In this document: positions 44,744 to 53,325 of the stretch, in pieces
Numbering within the stretch: position 1 is the first letter of the stretch
Layout of the letters: every line of letters begins with the position of its first letter
Source of the DNA: Cryobacterium sp.
GTDB lineage: Bacteria > Actinomycetota > Actinomycetes > Actinomycetales > Microbacteriaceae
Assembly (NCBI RefSeq): GCF_025463825.1
Contig: NZ_JAODBG010000025.1
Span: 1-56,033, forward strand
DNA: 56,033 nucleotides
Direction of reading: 5' to 3'
Program-made: the position numbers and the translations under genes
Notes under the pieces: model-generated
What the model was told of the DNA's origin: nothing
The model's input: the letters and a program-made list of their open reading frames with translations, nothing else
Databases searched by the model: none

Positions 44744-45736
44744 GTGAATCTGAACGAGCTCTCGATCCTCAGCCTGTATTCGGCCATGGCTGTGTACGCG
44801 TTGGCGTTCATCGCCTATTCGATCGACCTGGCCAAGCGCAGTTCGGCGGTGAGCGCGGCGGATGTCGCGGGCACCGCATCCGCTGGCACCGCGACCACCG
44901 CCGTGGCCGGCGGAAACACCACCACGCTCACCCGCATCAGTGCCCGCATCGCCAACGACGCGGCGACCCCGTACGGCCGCTCCGCGAGCCTGCGCGTCGG
45001 CGTCTCGCTGACCGTGCTGGCCTGGGCCCTGCACCTGGTGGCCGCCGTACTGCGCGGCATTGCCGCCGAGCGGGTGCCGTGGGCGAACATGTACGAGTTC
45101 GCGATGACCGGCACGCTGCTCATCGTCACGGTGTACCTCATCGTCCTCACCCGCACCGACCTGCGGTTCCTGGGCACCTTCGTCATCGGACTGATTCTGA
45201 TCCTGCTCGGCATCGGCGCGCTGCAGTACTACGTGGAGGTGGCCCCGCTGCCGCCGGCGCTGCAGTCGGTGTGGCTGGTCATCCACGTGTTCGTCGCGTC
45301 GCTGGGCACCGGCTTCTTTGCGCTCGGCTTCGCCCTGTCGTTCGTGCAACTGTTGCAGTCCCGCCGCGAGGAACGCGTCGGCGGCGTGAAGCCGGGCGGG
45401 CTCAAGTTCCTCTCGACCCTGCCCTCGGCCTTCACCCTGGAGAACCTGTCCTACCGCGTCAACATCATCGGCTTCATCCTGTGGACCTTCACCCTCATGG
45501 CCGGCTCGGTCTGGGCGGAGCGCGCCTGGGGCCGGTACTGGGGCTGGGATACCAAAGAGGTCTGGACCTTCATCATCTGGGTGATCTACGCGGGGTATAT
45601 CCACGCGCGGGCCACCCGCGGCTGGCGCGGATCGCGTTCGGCCTGGCTGGCCATCATCGGGTTCGCCGCCGTGATGTTCAACTTCGGCATCGTGAACGTC
45701 TTCTTCAAGGGCCTGCACGCCTACTCCGGCCTCTGA
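44744..45736 (+). CDS. ccsB: Cytochrome c biogenesis protein CcsB (CcsA/ResC family)
   Basis: A 330-residue protein with about eight helices. The haem-handling tryptophan-rich motif WGWDTKEVWTFIIW is near residue 267, and conserved histidines occur in ALHLVAAVL, VIHVFVASLG and YIHARATRGW. It forms the haem transporter and ligase with ResB. Last gene of the operon. Confidence 0.95.
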   Translation: MNLNELSILSLYSAMAVYALAFIAYSIDLAKRSSAVSAADVAGTASAGTATTAVAGGNTTTLTRISARIANDAATPYGRSASLRVGVSLTVLAWALHLVAAVLRGIAAERVPWANMYEFAMTGTLLIVTVYLIVLTRTDLRFLGTFVIGLILILLGIGALQYYVEVAPLPPALQSVWLVIHVFVASLGTGFFALGFALSFVQLLQSRREERVGGVKPGGLKFLSTLPSAFTLENLSYRVNIIGFILWTFTLMAGSVWAERAWGRYWGWDTKEVWTFIIWVIYAGYIHARATRGWRGSRSAWLAIIGFAAVMFNFGIVNVFFKGLHAYSGL

Positions 45737-45758
45737 CCCGGCAGGGCCGCTCGGGCGT

Positions 45759-45848
45759 GGGTCGCGCGGCCGAATCGCGTCGCGCGGGCGCCACGCCGCT
45801 GCGCGGGTGGCGCGCCGCCCGCGAAGCGGCGTGCGGCCCGCGCAACCC
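45759..45848. terminator. Nested GC-rich palindromes between convergent ccsB and menC
   Basis: Exact arms CACGCCGCT (45792-45800) and AGCGGCGTG (45825-45833) enclose GCGGGTGGCG-CGCCGCCCGC. Outer arms GGGTCGCGCGGCCG and CGGCCCGCGCAACCC also pair. It probably blocks both transcripts. Confidence 0.6.
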
Positions 45849-45860
45849 GACGAGCGGCGC

Positions 45861-46841
45861 TCAGTCGGCGAGCAGGGCGTAGGTGCGGGTGATGCGCGCG
45901 AGCCACCAGTCGCGGCGCTCCGCGCTGGCCGCGTAGGTGTCCAGGAGGCCGGCATCCGGACGCACCCGGCGCACCGGGATGCTGCCGTCGACCGGCAGCA
46001 GCGGGTCGGCCGTCACATCGGCGGCCAGCAGTGAGGCCGTGGCCAAGCCGCAGTCGTAGTCCAGTTCCGGCAGCGCACCGGCCAGGAACGCGCCCATCGA
46101 GATGCCCACCGAGGTGTCCAGGGCGCTGGAGACGATGAGGGGCAGGCCCGTCTCGGCCTGGATCGCAAGCACCGCACGGATGCCGCCGAGCGGCTGCACT
46201 TTGACCACGAGAAGGTCGGCGGCACCGGAGCGCGACACCAGCAGGGGATCGGATTCCTTGCGTACGCTCTCGTCCGCGGCGATCGGCAGGTCGAGGTAGT
46301 CGGTGCGGCGGCGGATCTCGGCGAGCTCCTCGATGCCCGCGCACGGCTGTTCGACGTATTCGAGGTCGAACTCGGCCAGCGCGTGGATCGCGTGTTCGGC
46401 CTCGTCGACGTTCCACAGCCCGTTCGCGTCGACCCGGATGCGTCCCTCGGCGCCCAGCACCTTCCGCACCGCGCGCACCCGCTCCACGTCTTCGGCCAGG
46501 GTCTGGCCGGGGTCGGCGACCTTCACCTTGGCGGTGCGGCAGCCGGGGAACCGCGCCAGCAGGGCGGGTACGTCGGCGGCGTCGATCGCCGGAACCGTGG
46601 CGTTCACCGGCACCCGGTCGCGCAGCAGCGGCGGGGTTTCCTGCCAGCCGAATTCCAGGGCGGCCCGCAGCCACCCGGTGGCCTCCTCGTCGTCGTACTC
46701 CACAAATGGGGAGAACTCGCTCCAGCCGGCCGGGCCCTCGATGAGCACGGCCTCCCGGCTGGTGAGGCCGCGGAACCGGGTGACGAGGGGGAGGTCGACC
46801 ACTCGGGCGGTGGCGAGCACGTCGTGCAGTGAGGGGAGCAT
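45861..46841 (-). CDS. menC: o-Succinylbenzoate synthase
   Basis: A 326-residue enolase-superfamily enzyme that dehydrates SHCHC to o-succinylbenzoate in menaquinone synthesis. The barrel motifs are visible: AKVKVAD (catalytic Lys), RVDANGLW, EQPC, IAADES and LLVVKVQPLGG (second Lys). The capping domain lies in the first 80 residues. It faces the remaining men genes, which read the other way from 49247. Confidence 0.94.
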   Translation of the reverse strand: MLPSLHDVLATARVVDLPLVTRFRGLTSREAVLIEGPAGWSEFSPFVEYDDEEATGWLRAALEFGWQETPPLLRDRVPVNATVPAIDAADVPALLARFPGCRTAKVKVADPGQTLAEDVERVRAVRKVLGAEGRIRVDANGLWNVDEAEHAIHALAEFDLEYVEQPCAGIEELAEIRRRTDYLDLPIAADESVRKESDPLLVSRSGAADLLVVKVQPLGGIRAVLAIQAETGLPLIVSSALDTSVGISMGAFLAGALPELDYDCGLATASLLAADVTADPLLPVDGSIPVRRVRPDAGLLDTYAASAERRDWWLARITRTYALLAD

Positions 46842-46900
46842 GGCTCTAGTGTGTCAGCATCCGCTCGTGGCACCCCGACGGTGCGGCCGCCGGCGGCCGG

Positions 46901-47164
46901 TCATTCGGTAGGGCTCGCAATGAAGGTTTCTTCGTCGGTGAACACCACGTCCGGACCGTTCGGTTGCACGTCCACGATGGCGACGGGGGTGCCGGCGGAG
47001 ATCAGCAGGTAGGCGTCCTGGTAGCGGCCTGCTCCGCTGTTCACCCGCAACCAGGAGGGAACCCCGGACGCGACCGCCTCGGCGATTTCGGCCCGCACCG
47101 ACTCCACGGTGCGGTCACCGAGGGTGTACGGCTTGCCGCCATAGACGATGTCGATGCGGTTCAC
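46901..47164 (-). CDS. Small hypothetical protein coupled to the DUF7882-like gene
   Basis: An 87-residue protein (IDIVYGGKPYTLGDRTVESV, then WLRVNSGAGRYQDAYLLISAGTPV) with alternating beta strands. I recognise no established family. Its GTG overlaps the stop of the upstream gene by 4 bases. The pair is expected to be co-translated. Confidence 0.75.
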   Translation of the reverse strand: MNRIDIVYGGKPYTLGDRTVESVRAEIAEAVASGVPSWLRVNSGAGRYQDAYLLISAGTPVAIVDVQPNGPDVVFTDEETFIASPTE

Positions 47165-47502
47165 GAGTCGTCCTTCCCGGTCGTTCCGTTCGTCGTGGTG
47201 CCCAGCCGGTGCGGTTCTGGCACGATTTGCAGGCCTCCCGACGAATTCGCGGTCAGCATCAGCGCTTCGATCCAGTCGCGGTTCAGGCTCGGCGAACGAC
47301 CCCCGAAGTACTTGTAGGCCAACGGGATACTGGGATGCATCCAGATCGTGCTGCGGCCATCACCACCCTGGGGGTCGTCGCGCCAGGTGAAGTAGAACGC
47401 CTCGCCCCGGCGCAGCTTCGCGCCGATGACCACCTGGATGTGCGCGAGGACTCGATCATCGAAGTCTGCCGTGAGGTTCGAATCGTACGTCAGCTTGCCC
47501 AT
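47161..47502 (-). CDS. DUF7882-like protein
   Basis: A 113-residue protein (MGKLTYDSNLTADFDDRVLAH, FYFTWRDDPQGGDGRSTIWMHPSIPLAYKYFGGR). This matches a small family common in Microbacteriaceae that is sometimes mislabelled as ATP-dependent DNA ligase. No ligase motif is present. Function unknown. GGAG lies 8 bases before the ATG. Confidence 0.75.
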   Translation of the reverse strand: MGKLTYDSNLTADFDDRVLAHIQVVIGAKLRRGEAFYFTWRDDPQGGDGRSTIWMHPSIPLAYKYFGGRSPSLNRDWIEALMLTANSSGGLQIVPEPHRLGTTTNGTTGKDDS

Positions 47503-47553
47503 TGCACCACTCCGTTTATCGGGTTAGCTGCCACGCTACGCCGGTTCTCGCTC

Positions 47554-48645
47554 CTAGTCCCTGAGATAGCGCTCGAGTCGTGGCACCTTTAGGAGGGCCA
47601 GCGCTCGCTTCTCGATCTGGCGGACCCGCTCCCGGGTGACGCCCTGGATAACCGCGATCTGATCGAGGGTGCGCGGCTCATCCCCGGTGAGCCCGAATCG
47701 TGCGGTGAGGATGGAGCGTTCCCGGTCCGGGAGCGCGTCCAGGTAGAACGTGATGTCCGCGGCCCGCAGGGTGATGGTGGCGCACTCGTCGGGTTGCGGC
47801 AGGTCGTCGTCGATGATCAGTTCGGCGATGTCCCCGATGCCGTCGCCGACGGGCGCGTGCAGCGAAATAGGCTCGTTGTCGTACTGCAGCAGCCGGGACA
47901 CGTCCCGCACCGCGATCTGGGAGAGCTCCGCGATCTCCTTGAGCGTCGGCTCCCGGTCGAGGGTGCTGGTGAGGTCCCGGCGGATGCGCTTGATCTTGTT
48001 GAGCTTCTCGGCCGTGTGCACCGGGATGCGGATCATGCGCGACTTGTCGGCCATGCCGCGGTGGATCGCCTGGCGGATCCACCAGGTGGCGTAGGTGGAG
48101 AACTTGAAGCCCGTCATGAAGTCGTACTTCTCCACGGCGCGCACCAGGCCGATGTTGCCGTCCTGGACGAGGTCCATGATTGGCACGCCCCGGCCGGAGT
48201 AGTGCTTGGCAATGCTCACTACCAGCCGCAGGTTGGCCTCGATGAAGTGGTTCTTCACGCGGCGGCCCTCGAACACCAGGGTCATCAACTCACGCTTGAA
48301 CTCGGGGCTGACCGGGTTCCCGTCGGCGTCGGCGCGGTTGATCTTTTCCTCAGCGAACAGACCCACCTCGATCTTGCGGGCCAGGTCGACCTCGTCCTCC
48401 GCGGAAAGCAGCGGGCCCTTGCCGATGCGGCGCAGGTAGTCGCCGAAGGCATCCGTGGAAGCCCTGCTGTACCGGGAGGTGGCTGCGGCGCTGGCCGCCG
48501 CCGATGGCGCGCGCGTCGGTGTCGACGGCTCGGGACGCTCGGTGGTCGTCGCCGGCCGCGGTGCGGTGCGGGCGGCCGGGGCGCGGGTGGCCGCCGTGCG
48601 CGGTTCGGTGGTGCGGATGTCATTGGTGTGAACGATGGTGCTCAT
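47554..48645 (-). CDS. Group 2 sigma-70 factor (SigA/SigB-like)
   Basis: A 363-residue sigma factor: a Thr/Pro/Ala/Arg-rich N-terminus of about 60 residues, region 1.2 (YLRRIGKGPLLSAEDEVDLARKIE), region 2 (MDLVQDGNIGLVRAVEKYDF, YATWWIRQAIHR), region 3 and region 4 (TLDQIAVIQGVTRERVRQIEKRALALL). It lacks the long acidic N-terminus of the primary sigma, so it is probably a stress or stationary-phase alternative. The ATG overlaps the stop of a 120-residue gene. Confidence 0.92.
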   Translation of the reverse strand: MSTIVHTNDIRTTEPRTAATRAPAARTAPRPATTTERPEPSTPTRAPSAAASAAATSRYSRASTDAFGDYLRRIGKGPLLSAEDEVDLARKIEVGLFAEEKINRADADGNPVSPEFKRELMTLVFEGRRVKNHFIEANLRLVVSIAKHYSGRGVPIMDLVQDGNIGLVRAVEKYDFMTGFKFSTYATWWIRQAIHRGMADKSRMIRIPVHTAEKLNKIKRIRRDLTSTLDREPTLKEIAELSQIAVRDVSRLLQYDNEPISLHAPVGDGIGDIAELIIDDDLPQPDECATITLRAADITFYLDALPDRERSILTARFGLTGDEPRTLDQIAVIQGVTRERVRQIEKRALALLKVPRLERYLRD

Positions 48646-49004
48646 GCGAGGACCCCCCGGGGGCGAAGGCTGGCTGTGGCGCGGTCAAATGAGGTGAAGT
48701 ACGCCCGCTCCCGCGGACGACCGAGGCTGGTGACCTCGAAGGCAGTGCCCACGACCTGGATGAATCCCAGCAGGGCGTGCGGGTCGTCGTGCTCGATCGC
48801 GTGTTCCGCGATGCGCCACTCGGTGTCAGAGATGGCGGTGATCTCAACCTCCGCCGGGTCGGCGGCGACGACGCCGGCCGGGATCGGCTGAAGCTGGACA
48901 GGGGTGCTGTGGTGTGCGAAAAGCGGGTGCTGTGCGTCGGCGCTGATGACGGGTGCGTGTTCGGGTAACGCGGTGTCGGGTGCCGAGGGGCTGTTGTCAA
49001 ACAT
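48642..49004 (-). CDS. Hypothetical protein co-translated with the sigma factor
   Basis: A 120-residue protein. Residues 1-55 are Pro/Ala/His-rich and probably disordered. Residues 55-110 look folded (EVEITAISDTEWRIAEHAIE, LLGFIQVVGTAFEVTSLGRP, FTSFDRATASLRPR). No known anti-sigma motif is seen. GGAGG precedes the ATG, and its stop overlaps the sigma start as ATGA. A role in sigma control is only inferred from coupling. Confidence 0.75.
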   Translation of the reverse strand: MFDNSPSAPDTALPEHAPVISADAQHPLFAHHSTPVQLQPIPAGVVAADPAEVEITAISDTEWRIAEHAIEHDDPHALLGFIQVVGTAFEVTSLGRPRERAYFTSFDRATASLRPRGVLA

Positions 49005-49161
49005 GACCACCTCCGGGTCTTTCGGGTGAGATAAGTACACCGCCCGGCGATTGAGCCGTTCAAGGGGTTGACGGGAGCCCAGCCGAGGATGTAGAAATGA
49101 CGACCGCTCATCTATGAGAGCGGTATCACTCCTCCTGGAAGCCTGCCGAGGAGCGAATACG

Positions 49162-49214
49162 GCCCCCGAAGCGGGGGATCGAACGCGAGCCGCCCCCGAA
49201 AGCAGGGGTTCGAA
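49162..49214 (+). repeat. Two tandem 22-23-base hairpin units upstream of menB
   Basis: GCCCCCGAAGCGGGGGATCGAA and a second copy with four differences are spaced 30 bases apart. Each can fold into a short C5/G5 hairpin. They end 20 bases before the menB -10 box. Confidence 0.6.
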
Positions 49215-49234
49215 TTCAGCTGCGCGCTGCCGCG

Positions 49235-49240
49235 TAGTCT
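49235..49240 (+). promoter_or_regulatory. -10 hexamer TAGTCT, leaderless start for menB
   Basis: Six bases separate the hexamer from the menB ATG. Confidence 0.55.
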
Positions 49241-49246
49241 GGAGCT

Positions 49247-50158
49247 ATGCCCGAACAGGTTTCAGAGATCTTCGACCCCAGCCAGTGGCGATCGGTGCCC
49301 GGCTTCAACGCGCTCACGGACGTGACCTACCACCAGGACGTCACCGGGCGGATCGCCCGGGTCGCGTTCAACCGCCCCGAGGTGCGCAATGCGTTCCGGC
49401 CGCACACCGTGGACGAGCTGTACGCCGTGCTCGAGGATGCCCGCACGAACCCGCAGATCGGTGTGGTGCTGCTCACCGGCAACGGCCCGAGCCCGCGCGA
49501 CGGCGGCTGGGCGTTCTGCTCCGGCGGCGACCAGCGGATCCGCGGCCGGGACGGCTACAAGTACGGTGACGGCGAGACCGCGAGCGGCATCGACAAGGCT
49601 CGTGGCGGTCGCCTGCACATCCTCGAGGTGCAGCGGCTCATCCGGTTCATGCCCAAGGTCGTCATCGCCGTGGTGCCCGGCTGGGCGGCCGGCGGCGGGC
49701 ACTCCCTGCACGTGGTGTGCGACCTCACGATCGCCAGCGCCGAGCACGGCAAATTCAAGCAGACGGATGCCGATGTCGGCTCCTTCGACGGCGGCTACGG
49801 CAGCGCCTACTTCGCCCGTCAGGTCGGCCAGAAGGCCGCGAGAGAGGTCTTCTTCCTCGCCCGCGAGTACTCCGCAGAGCGTGCTCTCGCGATCGGGGCG
49901 ATCAACGCCGTCGTTCCGCACGCCGAGCTGGAGAACGAGGCGCTGGATTGGGCGCGCACCATCCTGACCAAGTCGCCCACGGCCATCCGGATGCTCAAGT
50001 TCGCGTTCAACGCCGTCGACGACGGCATGGTCGGCCAGCAGATCTTCGCCGGTGAGGCGACGCGGCTGGCCTACGGCACCGACGAGGCCGTCGAGGGGCG
50101 GGACTCGTTCCTTGAGAAGCGCGAGCCCGACTGGGCGCCGTACCCCTGGCAGTTCTAG
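49247..50158 (+). CDS. menB: 1,4-Dihydroxy-2-naphthoyl-CoA synthase
   Basis: A 303-residue crotonase-fold enzyme that closes the naphthoate ring of menaquinone. GWAAGGGHSLHVVCDLTIAS is the CoA/oxyanion region. QTDADVGSFDGGYGS carries Asp where E. coli MenB has the bicarbonate-binding Gly, so this is a type II, bicarbonate-independent enzyme like that of mycobacteria. First gene of the menB-menE-menA run. Confidence 0.96.
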   Translation: MPEQVSEIFDPSQWRSVPGFNALTDVTYHQDVTGRIARVAFNRPEVRNAFRPHTVDELYAVLEDARTNPQIGVVLLTGNGPSPRDGGWAFCSGGDQRIRGRDGYKYGDGETASGIDKARGGRLHILEVQRLIRFMPKVVIAVVPGWAAGGGHSLHVVCDLTIASAEHGKFKQTDADVGSFDGGYGSAYFARQVGQKAAREVFFLAREYSAERALAIGAINAVVPHAELENEALDWARTILTKSPTAIRMLKFAFNAVDDGMVGQQIFAGEATRLAYGTDEAVEGRDSFLEKREPDWAPYPWQF

Positions 50159-50165
50159 GCCAGCC

Positions 50166-51311
50166 GTGAGGCCTGTGCGCGTTCTGCCGGTGGGGGACCC
50201 GGCCGAGTTCCTGGCCGAGTTGCGCCTGGCCCTGTCCGCGACCGACGAGGCGCTGCTGCCGGTACCCGAGGCCCCGGCCCCGGCCGGCCGTGACCGGTTA
50301 GGCCAGGTGCCGCACAACGTCGCCGTGGTGATCGAGACGTCGGGCTCCACCGGCGTGCCCAAACGGGTGATGCTCAGCACCGACGCGCTGCTGTCCTCGA
50401 GTGCGGCGTCGGGCGTGGCGCTCGGCGGTGACGGGCAATGGCTGCTCGCGCTGCCCGCGCACTACATCGCCGGGGTGCAGGTGCTCGTGCGGTCCATCGC
50501 GGCGGGCACCGAGCCGGTGTTGCTGCCGCCCGGGCACTTCGATCCGGTCGTTTTCGCCGAGTATGCCGGGCGGCTCGAGCACCCGCGTCGCTTCACGTCG
50601 CTGGTGCCCGTGCAACTGGCCAGGCTGCTGGATGCGGCGGTCGGCGACGCGGGCATCCTCGCGGCCCTCACCCGCTTCACCGGCATCCTGGTCGGCGGTC
50701 AGGCCGTCTCGGCCGAGTTGGTCGACCGCGCCGAGCGGGCCGGGATCCGGCTGCTGCGCACCTACGGCTCGTCGGAGACGGCCGGCGGCTGCGTCTACAA
50801 CGGCGTGCCGATCGGCAATACCGTGGTGCGCGCCGTCGGCGGGCAGCTCGAGATCAGCGGTTCGGTGCTCGCCGAGGGCTACCTGGACGATGCGGACCGG
50901 ACCCGGGACAGGTTCATCGACGAAGAAGGCGTCCGCTGGTACCGAACCGGTGACCTGGGTGTCGTGGCCGCGGACGGCACCGTGCTCGTCTCCGGCCGCG
51001 CCGACAACGTGATCATCTCCGGGGGCGAGAAGGTGTCCCTCGACGCCGTCGAGACCGTGGTACGCGGCCTGCCCGGCCTCAGCGGGGCCGTCGTCGTGCG
51101 CGCCACCGACCCGGTCTGGGGCCAGGTCCCCGTTGTGGTGCTGGCCGGCCCTGACACCCCCGAACCGGACCTCGACGTCGTGCGGGTCGCGGTCGCTGCG
51201 GCGCTCGGCAACCCGGCCCGGCCCGCGCGGATCGTCACCGTGCCGGCCATCCCGGTACTGCCCTCAGGCAAGCCGGACCGGCAGGCCCTGGCGCTCGTCG
51301 CCGGAAGCTGA
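50166..51311 (+). CDS. menE: o-Succinylbenzoate-CoA ligase
   Basis: A 381-residue adenylate-forming enzyme that makes OSB-CoA, the MenB substrate precursor. P-loop ETSGSTGVPKRVMLS, adenine motif TYGSSETAGG, YRTGDLG hinge and C-terminal catalytic Lys in LPSGKPDRQAL. It is shorter than the roughly 480-residue enzymes because the N-terminal subdomain is reduced, as is usual in actinobacteria. GTG start, 7 bases after menB. Confidence 0.94.
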   Translation: MRPVRVLPVGDPAEFLAELRLALSATDEALLPVPEAPAPAGRDRLGQVPHNVAVVIETSGSTGVPKRVMLSTDALLSSSAASGVALGGDGQWLLALPAHYIAGVQVLVRSIAAGTEPVLLPPGHFDPVVFAEYAGRLEHPRRFTSLVPVQLARLLDAAVGDAGILAALTRFTGILVGGQAVSAELVDRAERAGIRLLRTYGSSETAGGCVYNGVPIGNTVVRAVGGQLEISGSVLAEGYLDDADRTRDRFIDEEGVRWYRTGDLGVVAADGTVLVSGRADNVIISGGEKVSLDAVETVVRGLPGLSGAVVVRATDPVWGQVPVVVLAGPDTPEPDLDVVRVAVAAALGNPARPARIVTVPAIPVLPSGKPDRQALALVAGS

Positions 51312-51357
51312 GCTCCGGACGTCACGTCCGCACCGACTGCTTCGAGGCGGCGGCCAG

Positions 51358-51363
51358 TAACAT
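51358..51363 (+). promoter_or_regulatory. -10 hexamer TAACAT, leaderless start for menA
   Basis: Six bases separate the hexamer from GTG at 51370, suggesting a separate menA transcript. Confidence 0.4.
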
Positions 51364-51369
51364 GAAGGC

Positions 51370-52419
51370 GTGGCACATGGATCCCGGCCGAACGGCCCCA
51401 AACAGCAGAAGTCCCCCCAGAGCAGCGCCAACGCGGTGGGCGCCAAGCCCGGCACCCCGCACAGCGCCCGGCCCCAGAACGCGGCCAAGTCCGGCAACCC
51501 GGCTCGCCGGAACGGGACGGCCGGCGTCGTGCACGGCGGCCCTGCGGGACTCGGCGGCTGGATCTCGGGCGCACGCCTGCGCACCCTGCCCCTGGCCATC
51601 GCCCCCGTGGCGCTCGGCACCGGCGCGGCCGTCGTGGCCGGGGACGGTGGCGAGTTCCACTGGGTGCGCGCCCTGTTCGCCCTGCTGGTGGCGGTGAGCC
51701 TGCAGATCGGCGTGAACTACGCCAACGACTATTCCGACGGCATCCGCGGTACCGACGATCACCGGGTGGGCCCGGCCCGCCTCACCGGTGGGGGTGCGGC
51801 GAAGCCGCGCGCGGTGCTCACCGTTGCGCTGGTGTTCTTCGGCGTCGCGGCCGTCGCGGGCCTGGCGTTGATCGTGGTCAGCCAGCACTGGTGGCTGCTG
51901 GTCGTGGGCGCGGCGGCCATCGTGGCGGCCTGGTTCTACACCGGCGGCAAGCGACCGTACGGCTACCTGGGGCTCGGCGAAATCTTCGTCTTCGTCTTCT
52001 TCGGCCTGGTCGCGACCACCGGCACCACGTATGTGCAGGTGGACACCGTCAACCTGGAGAGCTGGCTGAGCGCCGTGGCGATCGGCCTGATGGCTTGCGC
52101 CGTGCTGATGGTGAACAACCTGCGCGACATCAAGCCGGACAAGGTCGCCGGCAAGCGCACCCTCGCCGTGCGGATCGGCGCGCGGGCATCCCGCGTGGTG
52201 TTCTGCGTGTTCCTGCTGGTGCCGTTCGTGGTCGCCGCGTTCTTCGCGCTGTTCTACCCGCTGGCCTGGTTCACCATGTTCGTGCTGCTGCTGGCACTGC
52301 CTGCCAGCCTCATCGTGGCCACCGCAACCACGGCGAAGGAACTGATCCTCGCACTCAAGCTCACCAGCCTGGCCGCCCTGCTCTACGGCGTCGCGCTGGG
52401 CCTGGCCTTCGCCCTGTAA
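51370..52419 (+). CDS. menA: 1,4-Dihydroxy-2-naphthoate polyprenyltransferase
   Basis: A 349-residue membrane prenyltransferase with about nine helices that attaches the polyprenyl tail to DHNA. The Mg-prenyl-diphosphate motif is NDYSDGIRGTDD near residue 118, and the second Asp-rich region is NNLRDIKPDK. The first 60 residues are an unusual Gln/Pro/Ala/Lys-rich cytoplasmic tail. If translation began at a later in-frame codon, this tail would be lost. Confidence 0.93.
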   Translation: MAHGSRPNGPKQQKSPQSSANAVGAKPGTPHSARPQNAAKSGNPARRNGTAGVVHGGPAGLGGWISGARLRTLPLAIAPVALGTGAAVVAGDGGEFHWVRALFALLVAVSLQIGVNYANDYSDGIRGTDDHRVGPARLTGGGAAKPRAVLTVALVFFGVAAVAGLALIVVSQHWWLLVVGAAAIVAAWFYTGGKRPYGYLGLGEIFVFVFFGLVATTGTTYVQVDTVNLESWLSAVAIGLMACAVLMVNNLRDIKPDKVAGKRTLAVRIGARASRVVFCVFLLVPFVVAAFFALFYPLAWFTMFVLLLALPASLIVATATTAKELILALKLTSLAALLYGVALGLAFAL

Positions 52420-52424
52420 AGCGC

Positions 52425-52490
52425 CAACTGTTGCCCGTGCGGACAATTGTGGCCGGTGTGCCGGCCGCAATTGTCCGATTCGGGAACAGT
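52425..52490. repeat. Dispersed palindromic element A, copy 2
   Basis: A 66-base imperfect palindrome with cores GCGGACAATTG and CAATTGTCCG and a GCCGG-TGTG-CCGGC tip. It begins 6 bases after the menA stop, between convergent genes. Confidence 0.85.
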
Positions 52491-52509
52491 CAGCGGCTCC
52501 GCGACCCGG

Positions 52510-52818
52510 TCAGGACTGGCCGGTGCGGTCGTCGGTGCGCGGGTCGGCGGCGGCGCTGGCGCGGTCGACCGCAGCGTCCTCGGACTCGGCGTCCGGGTGC
52601 ACCGGCTCCTTGTCGCGGTGGCGCACCTCGTACAGCCCGCGGGCCACGGACTCTCGCGGCTTGCGCAGGAAAATGTAGGACAGGCACAGGCTGATCACGG
52701 CGGACAGCAGCGCCGCCAACCAGCCCTCGAACCCCAGCACGAGCAGCAGGACGAACGGGACCACGAACATCAGGACCCGGAGCACCGTGAACACCAACCA
52801 GGCGGGAAAAGCTTTCAT
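52510..52818 (-). CDS. DUF4229 membrane protein
   Basis: A 102-residue protein with two helices (about residues 8-30 and 32-52), then FLRKPRESVARGLYE and a highly charged tail. DUF4229 function is unknown; the family often neighbours men genes in actinobacteria. TAAGCT lies 6 bases before the ATG. Confidence 0.85.
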   Translation of the reverse strand: MKAFPAWLVFTVLRVLMFVVPFVLLLVLGFEGWLAALLSAVISLCLSYIFLRKPRESVARGLYEVRHRDKEPVHPDAESEDAAVDRASAAADPRTDDRTGQS

Positions 52819-52824
52819 ACACCC

Positions 52825-52830
52825 AGCTTA
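52825..52830 (-). promoter_or_regulatory. -10 hexamer TAAGCT, leaderless start for the DUF4229 gene
   Basis: Six bases separate the hexamer from the ATG at 52818. Confidence 0.5.
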
Positions 52831-52875
52831 AACCGTGGGTCACACCGCACTCACCGATCTCACGGCTGACCGGCT

Positions 52876-52881
52876 TACAAT
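52876..52881 (+). promoter_or_regulatory. -10 hexamer TACAAT, leaderless start for the PLDc_N gene and menD
   Basis: Six bases separate the hexamer from the ATG at 52888. Confidence 0.55.
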
Positions 52882-52887
52882 TGCAGC

Positions 52888-53325
52888 ATGTTCCGCCTGT
52901 TGTTCGGCCTCGGAGTCGTAGTCGTCATTCTCACCATCTACACGTTGGTGGACTGCGCGGTGTTCGACCGCAACCGCATTCGCGGCGTTCCCCGGTGGGT
53001 GTGGATCTTCATGATCATCCTGCTCCCGATTCTCGGCCCCGTGCTGTGGCTGCTGATCGGGCGTGGTCGCCGCGCCAGCGCCGGCCCTGCGGCCGGCCGC
53101 GTCATGCGGTCGGTGGCGCCGGACGATGATCCTGACTTCCTGCGCGGCCTGGACTGGGCCAAGGCCGAGAACCAGCGCATTCGCGACCTCGAGAAGGAGC
53201 TCGCGGACCTGGACGAGTCCGACACTCCCGACGACGGGCCGGCGGCACGCCCCGGAATCGCCGGCGTCGATCCGAAGAAGACCGACCCCGGTGAGGGTGA
53301 CCAGCCGGGCCGACGGGATGCCTGA
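52888..53325 (+). CDS. PLDc_N domain membrane protein
   Basis: A 145-residue protein with two N-terminal helices forming a phospholipase D N-terminal-type domain ([43 protein letters not shown], read in two segments). A charged tail with a short coiled coil follows ([18 protein letters not shown]). No phospholipase catalytic domain is present. Function unknown. Its end overlaps the menD start. Confidence 0.85.
   Translation: MFRLLFGLGVVVVILTIYTLVDCAVFDRNRIRGVPRWVWIFMIILLPILGPVLWLLIGRGRRASAGPAAGRVMRSVAPDDDPDFLRGLDWAKAENQRIRDLEKELADLDESDTPDDGPAARPGIAGVDPKKTDPGEGDQPGRRDA

Noticed and set aside
42985..44811. 608-codon open frame antisense to resB
   Set aside because: It is a shadow of a real gene on the other strand, with no domain and no ribosome-binding signal.
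49192..49220. tRNA fragment suggested by GGGGTTCGAATTC
   Set aside because: The T-stem does not close, and there is no acceptor, D or anticodon arm. It is part of a tandem hairpin pair.
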